Shown here: positions 4,640-8,618 of the stretch, in pieces
Numbering within the stretch: the stretch's first letter is position 1
Layout: the number at the start of each line of letters is the position of its first letter
Translations under genes and position numbers: made by a program
The notes under the pieces: model-generated
What the model saw: only the letters and a program-made list of their open reading frames with translations
Databases searched by the model: none
What the model was told of the DNA's origin: nothing
Assembly (NCBI GenBank): GCA_017395715.1
Contig: JAFQNZ010000263.1
Span: 1 to 8,618 of the forward strand
Reading direction: 5' to 3'
From: Clostridia bacterium
Lineage (GTDB): Bacteria; Bacillota; Clostridia; Oscillospirales; CAG-272
Length of the DNA: 8,618 nucleotides

Positions 4640-6109
4640 TTATCCGAGTGTAGCAATCAGCGTAGCAGCCGATTCGTAAGGCTTGGCAGGTTCATACACT
4701 GCCACCTTGTATGTTTTCGCGGTATAACCGTTTGCGCCTTCAACAGAAACGTCATAGATCGTGAACGTGCTGGTAACATCCGCGTTCATTGCAGTCTCGT
4801 TGATGATCTTTGTCACACCAGTCTTATCAGCATCCCATGCAATGGCAACTCTCGTTGCACCGATGGGTACTTCAATGGTGATCTCGCCTGCGGCATAGGC
4901 TTTACCGCTCGCGGTGAGCCCTCTGACGTATGCGCTGTCAAGCGCAGGTCTGACGGTTGTGCCGTCTTCCTGCTCGACATCGGGGGTAGCACCGTAGAAA
5001 TAATTTCTGAACGGTGTAAACGCAGAGGTCTCTTTGGTTTTGGTTCCCGCTGCGATGGCGACGGCAGGATCGGACGGAGCCTTGAGGTTGTCTTCGGCCT
5101 GTACGCCTGCACCGTGAGTAGCAGTAACCTTGTACTTCAGAGAGGACACAACATTATCTCCGCCTTCATCACCGATGATGAATCCGGCATCGTCGTTTGT
5201 ATCCTTGCCTGCGGGGAGCGATGTGCCATCATGCGACAAAATTTCTTCTGTCGCAAGGTTGGTAATGCGCTCTACAACCCACGTGGAAGCAACGACACCC
5301 GTTCCCGATGCAGGTCCGTATTTATACGAACCGGGGTTGAGGGTCGCTGCACCATAGCTTGCAGAGTCGATAACTGTACCGGCTTCGACCGCTTTTGCTC
5401 CCGAAAGAGCAAAACCGCTGACAGAGGGGTTGGCAGTAATGGTCGGCTGAAGCCTCTGAGAGGTGATGTCCCTCAGAATATCTCCAACCGACATACCGTC
5501 AACGTCCTTTTCAACGGTTCCGTTCTGACTCTTAGTCCAGTTTCCGATCTGTGTGTAGTTTCCCGCAAGCATGAGCGTTCCGCGCATGATGACTTTGTCA
5601 GCATCGACATTGCCAGTGATCGCGGTCCACTCTTCGCCATTGTGCTTGTAGGACGATGTTTCATAGACAGTTCCATCGACAATGCTGTCGATGACGAATA
5701 CGTCACCCTTCTTGGGCGTCACATCCGCGTGCTCCGTAAAGTACGCTTCAATGATGCTTTCGTCGGACGCCGTAAGGTCTGTCTTTTCGGCTTCAAACAG
5801 TTCACTTTGACCTGCAACGAGATCATTCAGCATCTCAATCGTGACATAGCCGTCAAGGTTGACTTTCATATCGTCAATCCATTCGACATTGCCTTCGACG
5901 AGAGCGTAAACGTCGTAGTTACCTGTCTCCGCATTCAGCACGAGGTAAAGGATATTTTCCTCTGCTGTTGCGGCTGTGGGTACTGCGTCAGCCTTTCTGA
6001 AGGATGCGTGACCGCTCTTGGAGATTGCACTAAGATACTCCGATTTGATTCGAGCGACAGAATCCTTCAAGTTCTGCATAGTGACAAATCTTGAGGGGTC
6101 GTAAGACAT
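4640..6109 (-). CDS. Modular phage tail fibre / baseplate-distal protein (489 aa)
   Basis: A 489-residue structural protein. The N-terminal helix (MSYDPSRFVTMQNLKDSVAR, 1-20) resembles those of two smaller fibre genes. Residues 40-180 hold small beta modules, including a sequence around GDVFVIDSI and YKHNGEEWTAI that looks like a fibre adaptor domain. From about 185 there is IGNWTKSQNGT, then repeated Ig-like beta segments with GSYKYGPASGTGVVASTW and KYKVTATHGAG, a layout I know from clostridial phage tail proteins of unassigned function. It probably reaches from baseplate to cell surface. It ends AATLIATLG and lacks the MLDEVF tail. AAGGAGG (6117-6123) sits 7 bases before the ATG at 6109. 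The next gene starts 14 bases after its stop. I see no peptidase or glycosidase motif. Confidence 0.7.
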   Translation of the reverse strand: MSYDPSRFVTMQNLKDSVARIKSEYLSAISKSGHASFRKADAVPTAATAEENILYLVLNAETGNYDVYALVEGNVEWIDDMKVNLDGYVTIEMLNDLVAGQSELFEAEKTDLTASDESIIEAYFTEHADVTPKKGDVFVIDSIVDGTVYETSSYKHNGEEWTAITGNVDADKVIMRGTLMLAGNYTQIGNWTKSQNGTVEKDVDGMSVGDILRDITSQRLQPTITANPSVSGFALSGAKAVEAGTVIDSASYGAATLNPGSYKYGPASGTGVVASTWVVERITNLATEEILSHDGTSLPAGKDTNDDAGFIIGDEGGDNVVSSLKYKVTATHGAGVQAEDNLKAPSDPAVAIAAGTKTKETSAFTPFRNYFYGATPDVEQEDGTTVRPALDSAYVRGLTASGKAYAAGEITIEVPIGATRVAIAWDADKTGVTKIINETAMNADVTSTFTIYDVSVEGANGYTAKTYKVAVYEPAKPYESAATLIATLG

Positions 6110-6156
6110 TGCATTTCCTCCTTCTTTGCGAAATTGAGCTTGCGATCCGAAGGAAA

Positions 6157-7182
6157 TTACTCGTCGGATGAGAAAATCTCATCGAGCATCGCTTCGGTAT
6201 CGGTACTCGTTGCAATATCCTCTTCGGGTACGGTCGATGCCACGGAGACCGTTCCGTCTGCGGCTGCGCTGAGACCGGCACCGATCTTGATGCCGCCGAG
6301 CGTTGTCTTGGTTGCTATCGGCAGTACATAAGCTGCGCCGCCACTTGCAGATCCGCCGGAGCCTGTTGCACCACTGGTGAGCAGAGCGAGTGTTGCGCTC
6401 ATATCAGCAGTAGGTTCATTACACGCCCAAAAGCGTATTGCGCCGGAGAGCGTCTGAACCGTCGGACACAAGCCTGCTTCCCTTGCGATTTCCAAGCTCG
6501 ATTTATGCAGGGACACATCGGGGTACTGAGACTCAGTTGCCTGCGCCACAGGTACATCAATGTGGTATCGGTATTCATCGTAATAATCAATACCTTCCTG
6601 CTCATCAAAATCCTCCCACGTCCAGCCCGTGGCAGGGATTGTGATGTCAATAACTACCGCAGTACCTATGCTCTCGAGTTTCTGCGCGAGCATTGCATCA
6701 ATAAGGGACTGCGCTTCTTCTGCGGTGACAAACGAACCGGGGTTGTATGTCACCTGTACATCTGCATCGAGTTCAAGAGCGATTGTAACAGGGTATCGTC
6801 TGATGTCGATGCGGTTGTCTTGATATGCGTTTACAGGCTGTGGGCTGTCGCCGAGCGTTGCATAATAAAGCAGCACTTCCTCGGAGGCTTCCGTCTTTGC
6901 GAAAATACCGAACTCACTCAGCCAAAATCCTTCCTGCAAACCGCCGTTAAGGTCGTTTCGGTATTCGACTGTCAAGTACAGAGCTCCGTTCTCGACTGTC
7001 GGAACCGTTGACGTTCCTTCGGCGATGGGGTTCACGAGTTCCGTCATATCAATCGGCTCTACGCCTTCGGGCATTTTGCCCGAGCCAACAACGATACGAG
7101 TAAACTCAATCGTTTCGCCGGACAACAGACTGGTAATCAGATCACGTCCGGCAACGGTGATTGTTCCACCATAATAATTCAT
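6157..7182 (-). CDS. Phage tail-collar fibre protein
   Basis: A 341-residue protein. Its N-terminal 150 residues match the phage tail-collar fibre family (DUF3751-like), which attaches fibres to the baseplate: TRIVVGSGKMPEG (28-40), a SEFGIFAK strand (89-96) and a strand near IALELDADVQVTYNPGSFVT (134-153). A short helix (154-172) leads to the LCPT beta domain (178-262), a Gly/Ser linker (270-283), then YVLPIATKTTLGGIKIGAGL (285-304), the common fibre repeat, and a tail ending TEAMLDEIFSSDE (329-341). The start is the ATG at 7182, with AAGGAGG (7191-7197) 8 bases upstream. An in-frame ATG at 7218, overlapping the preceding stop as ATGA, would place that site inside the gene, so it is less likely. 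The position after the gpI-like gene matches the I-then-H order of P2-type phages. Confidence 0.85.
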   Translation of the reverse strand: MNYYGGTITVAGRDLITSLLSGETIEFTRIVVGSGKMPEGVEPIDMTELVNPIAEGTSTVPTVENGALYLTVEYRNDLNGGLQEGFWLSEFGIFAKTEASEEVLLYYATLGDSPQPVNAYQDNRIDIRRYPVTIALELDADVQVTYNPGSFVTAEEAQSLIDAMLAQKLESIGTAVVIDITIPATGWTWEDFDEQEGIDYYDEYRYHIDVPVAQATESQYPDVSLHKSSLEIAREAGLCPTVQTLSGAIRFWACNEPTADMSATLALLTSGATGSGGSASGGAAYVLPIATKTTLGGIKIGAGLSAAADGTVSVASTVPEEDIATSTDTEAMLDEIFSSDE

Positions 7183-7214
7183 CGTGTTTTCCTCCTTTTC
7201 ATCGTTATTGGTTC

Positions 7215-8057
7215 TCATTCACGGTGCGTAATGCCGTTGATTGGCGTCTCCATGACGCTGTGGATCGCGCTTCCCGAATTGAGAGCGGTCGTATATGAAT
7301 ACTCTCTTTCAACAGTCGGCAGTTGGTCTTCCGTGATGCGCTGGAAGCCGTTGCCGAGCTGAAGGGTGAAGCCAAACTGATAATCACGCTCAAGAACAGG
7401 GAGCGTGTCTTCCGTCACTCGCTGATAGCCTGCGGCTACCTTGATGCGAGATTGGAAATCGTAGTCTCTCTCGACTTCGGGGAGAGATGACTCGTTGATC
7501 GCATACCCGAGACCGCCGATGATGTGGAGCTTGCTCACTCCCATGTCTGTCGTCGTTCTCGCGAAGATCTTCAGCGTGACTCCTGCTGCTCTCAGCAGCG
7601 GAATCTTGAAGAGCGGAGAAGTGTCAACGAAACCCGACATTTCTCCTGTGTCAAATATCATCGTAGCAGGCTGAGAGGGATCCTCCGAGTAGTACAGAGG
7701 GCGATCCCAAAACATCTTGAACGCCTTGATGATATTCGGGTATGTGCAGTCGCAGGTGTTCTTCAAAATCTTGTAGATGAGGTACAGCCTGTACGTCTCA
7801 TCGTCGATTATATCAAAGGGGATCGGGTTGCCTGCGAGCTGACCCGCCTCCATTCTTGTAAGCACTGCGATGTCTCCGACTCCATCAAGCTGTTTGCCGA
7901 CGGCGTGGTAGACATCTCTCTGTGTACGGAGCTGTTCGTAGAAATCATAGACTTCTTGGAGCTGTTCGCCGACAACTTCGACAAGGGCTTCGATCTTCTC
8001 TTTACCCTTGAACTGCTCAAGCAGATCCTTTTTGAGGGTTTTAACGTAATCAACCAT
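7215..8057 (-). CDS. Baseplate/tail protein, gpI- or DUF2612-like, with C-terminal repeats
   Basis: A 280-residue protein between a baseplate J-like gene and the collar fibre, the slot of P2 gpI, a baseplate component. Residues 1-170 have the usual plan of this group: a helical start, LRTQRDVYHAVGKQLDGVGD (43-62, the 'A.G.QLD.IG' signature of DUF2612-type tail proteins), DDETYRLYLIYKILKN (85-100), then a beta-rich part with GVTLKIFA (159-166). Residues 192-270 are three repeats of about 27 residues, each opening LP-(E/V/T)-(V/L)-ERDY or close to it, and ending QR(V/I)TED in the first two. The start is the ATG at 8057, with GAGGTGG 6 bases upstream. It overlaps the preceding gene by 8 bases. 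An in-frame TTG at 8060 is disfavoured. Confidence 0.75.
   Translation of the reverse strand: MVDYVKTLKKDLLEQFKGKEKIEALVEVVGEQLQEVYDFYEQLRTQRDVYHAVGKQLDGVGDIAVLTRMEAGQLAGNPIPFDIIDDETYRLYLIYKILKNTCDCTYPNIIKAFKMFWDRPLYYSEDPSQPATMIFDTGEMSGFVDTSPLFKIPLLRAAGVTLKIFARTTTDMGVSKLHIIGGLGYAINESSLPEVERDYDFQSRIKVAAGYQRVTEDTLPVLERDYQFGFTLQLGNGFQRITEDQLPTVEREYSYTTALNSGSAIHSVMETPINGITHRE
7248..7484 (-). repeat. Three 27-residue tandem repeats within the gpI/DUF2612-like protein
   Basis: At residues 192-218, 219-245 and 246-270 the protein repeats a unit LPxxER(D/E)Y, followed by a beta stretch, an A/G-x-G turn and Q-R-(V/I)-T-E-D. The third unit is more diverged and ends SVMET. A partial earlier unit may exist at 176-191 (KLHIIGGLGYAINESS). 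The period is 81 bases, and DNA identity between units is moderate, so the duplication is not recent. Confidence 0.75.
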
Positions 8058-8618
8058 CAATAACCACCTCGATCATAGATTCAGAGGTGTACGCCCTTTG
8101 TCTCGCGGTGATCTCCAAACTTCTCGAGGTGTACTCGGTGGGTTCGAGGGACGAATCCGTCGTGCCGCAAAGAGCGACGTCGATATACGTTATGCCCGAG
8201 CAGGCTTTATACAGTTCGGACACAAATTCCTGCGGAATTACGTCCTTTCCTGCGTTGATGGCGTCCATCTTCTCAAGGATAACTCCTCTCAGCAAATCAA
8301 CGTAGTTGGGCGGAATGCCCTGCGTTTTGCTGAGTGTGATCCCGAGGCGATACCATGTATAAACGATGGTCGGGCGGTTGAATCTGATCGTGATGTCTTC
8401 ATCGTATTCGCCCGTGAGCACCACGGCAGTATCTCCGTAAGTGTTGATGCCGCCGGCCTTCTTTTCGAGAATCTGCTTTGCGATCTCGACAGAATCACCG
8501 CCGTCTACGACAATCTCTATACTGTGCGGAGGCCGTCCGTACTCATCCCATTCGTGGCTTGGGTTTTCATAAGGGGCAACGCTTTGAACCCCTTGTACCT
8601 TGTTGAGGATGGCACTAC
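8050..8618 (-). CDS. Baseplate J-like protein (gp47 family), C-terminal part
   Basis: This open frame enters from the right edge, so only the last 188 residues are present. The visible sequence starts in LNKVQGVQSV, followed by an N-x-(T/S)-rich loop and GRPPHSIEIVVDGGD, then EIAKQILEKKAGGINTYGD, an IRFNRP strand, and a helical region DLLRGVILEKMDAINAGKDV. This is the C-terminal plan of the baseplate J / gp47 family: 'LPPHSIEVVV.GG....IA.AI...K.AGI.T.G...V.V.D..G....I.F.RP'. The protein forms the baseplate wedge and starts sheath polymerisation in contractile tails. A GTG at 8424 is internal to this frame and not a real start. Its stop overlaps the next gene by 8 bases. Confidence 0.9.
   Translation of the reverse strand, partial: SAILNKVQGVQSVAPYENPSHEWDEYGRPPHSIEIVVDGGDSVEIAKQILEKKAGGINTYGDTAVVLTGEYDEDITIRFNRPTIVYTWYRLGITLSKTQGIPPNYVDLLRGVILEKMDAINAGKDVIPQEFVSELYKACSGITYIDVALCGTTDSSLEPTEYTSRSLEITARQRAYTSESMIEVVIDG

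Noticed and set aside
5114..6094. 326-codon open frame on the plus strand
   Set aside because: Antisense shadow of the 489-residue tail gene, with no recognisable family.
7183..7218. Upstream ATG at 7218 as start of the collar fibre
   Set aside because: The AAGGAGG site at 7191-7197 lies after it and is ideally spaced for the ATG at 7182, where the conserved collar N-terminus begins.
8050..8424. GTG at 8424 as start of a separate 124-residue gene
   Set aside because: The frame stays open to the window edge, and the baseplate J family signature continues upstream of the GTG.
2535..8618. Variable repeat inside one of the tail genes
   Set aside because: None of the translated tail genes contains WWLRSP or GVRPAL, so no copy of the template is present in them.

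Overview
The window is the distal end of a phage or prophage tail-structure operon followed by a diversity-generating retroelement (DGR). Every supported gene is on the minus strand, so transcription runs right to left (8618 to 1). Strong AAGGAGG-type ribosome binding sites, tightly packed or overlapping genes, and the protein families suggest a phage of a gut-type clostridial Bacillota host. A baseplate J-like protein implies a contractile (myovirus-like) tail. The host is inferred from style and family knowledge, not proven.

Right part (8618 to about 2535), in transcription order: the C-terminal part of a baseplate J-like protein (cut by the window edge); a baseplate/tail protein of the gpI/DUF2612 kind that ends in 27-residue repeats; a tail-collar fibre protein; a 489-residue modular tail protein; a 116-residue small fibre protein; a 272-residue helical fibre protein; a 137-residue protein that repeats a domain of the collar fibre; and a 128-residue fibre-like protein. 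Several of these share short modules: a C-terminal acidic MLDE(V/I)F tail, an N-terminal helix, and a beta domain with an LCPT signature. They look like a set of interchangeable tail-tip parts.

Left part (2535 to 1): an 82-residue cysteine-rich protein of unknown function, coupled to both neighbours; an Avd-like four-helix protein; a 389-base non-coding stretch holding the DGR template repeat and a structured spacer; a DGR-type reverse transcriptase; and the first 34 codons of a protein whose N-terminus looks like the DUF6273-type proteins that commonly serve as DGR targets. That last gene runs off the left edge, so its variable repeat is not visible.

Inferred working: the template repeat is transcribed and copied by the reverse transcriptase with Avd, with mutation at adenines. 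The mutated cDNA then replaces the variable repeat in the target gene, changing its ligand-binding surface. In the template core, 31 of 32 adenines fall at first or second codon positions of Asn/Thr codons, while the framework codons contain none. This is the pattern expected of a device that varies binding residues and leaves the fold alone. Its position directly after the tail genes suggests that the varied protein is a tail-tip receptor binder.
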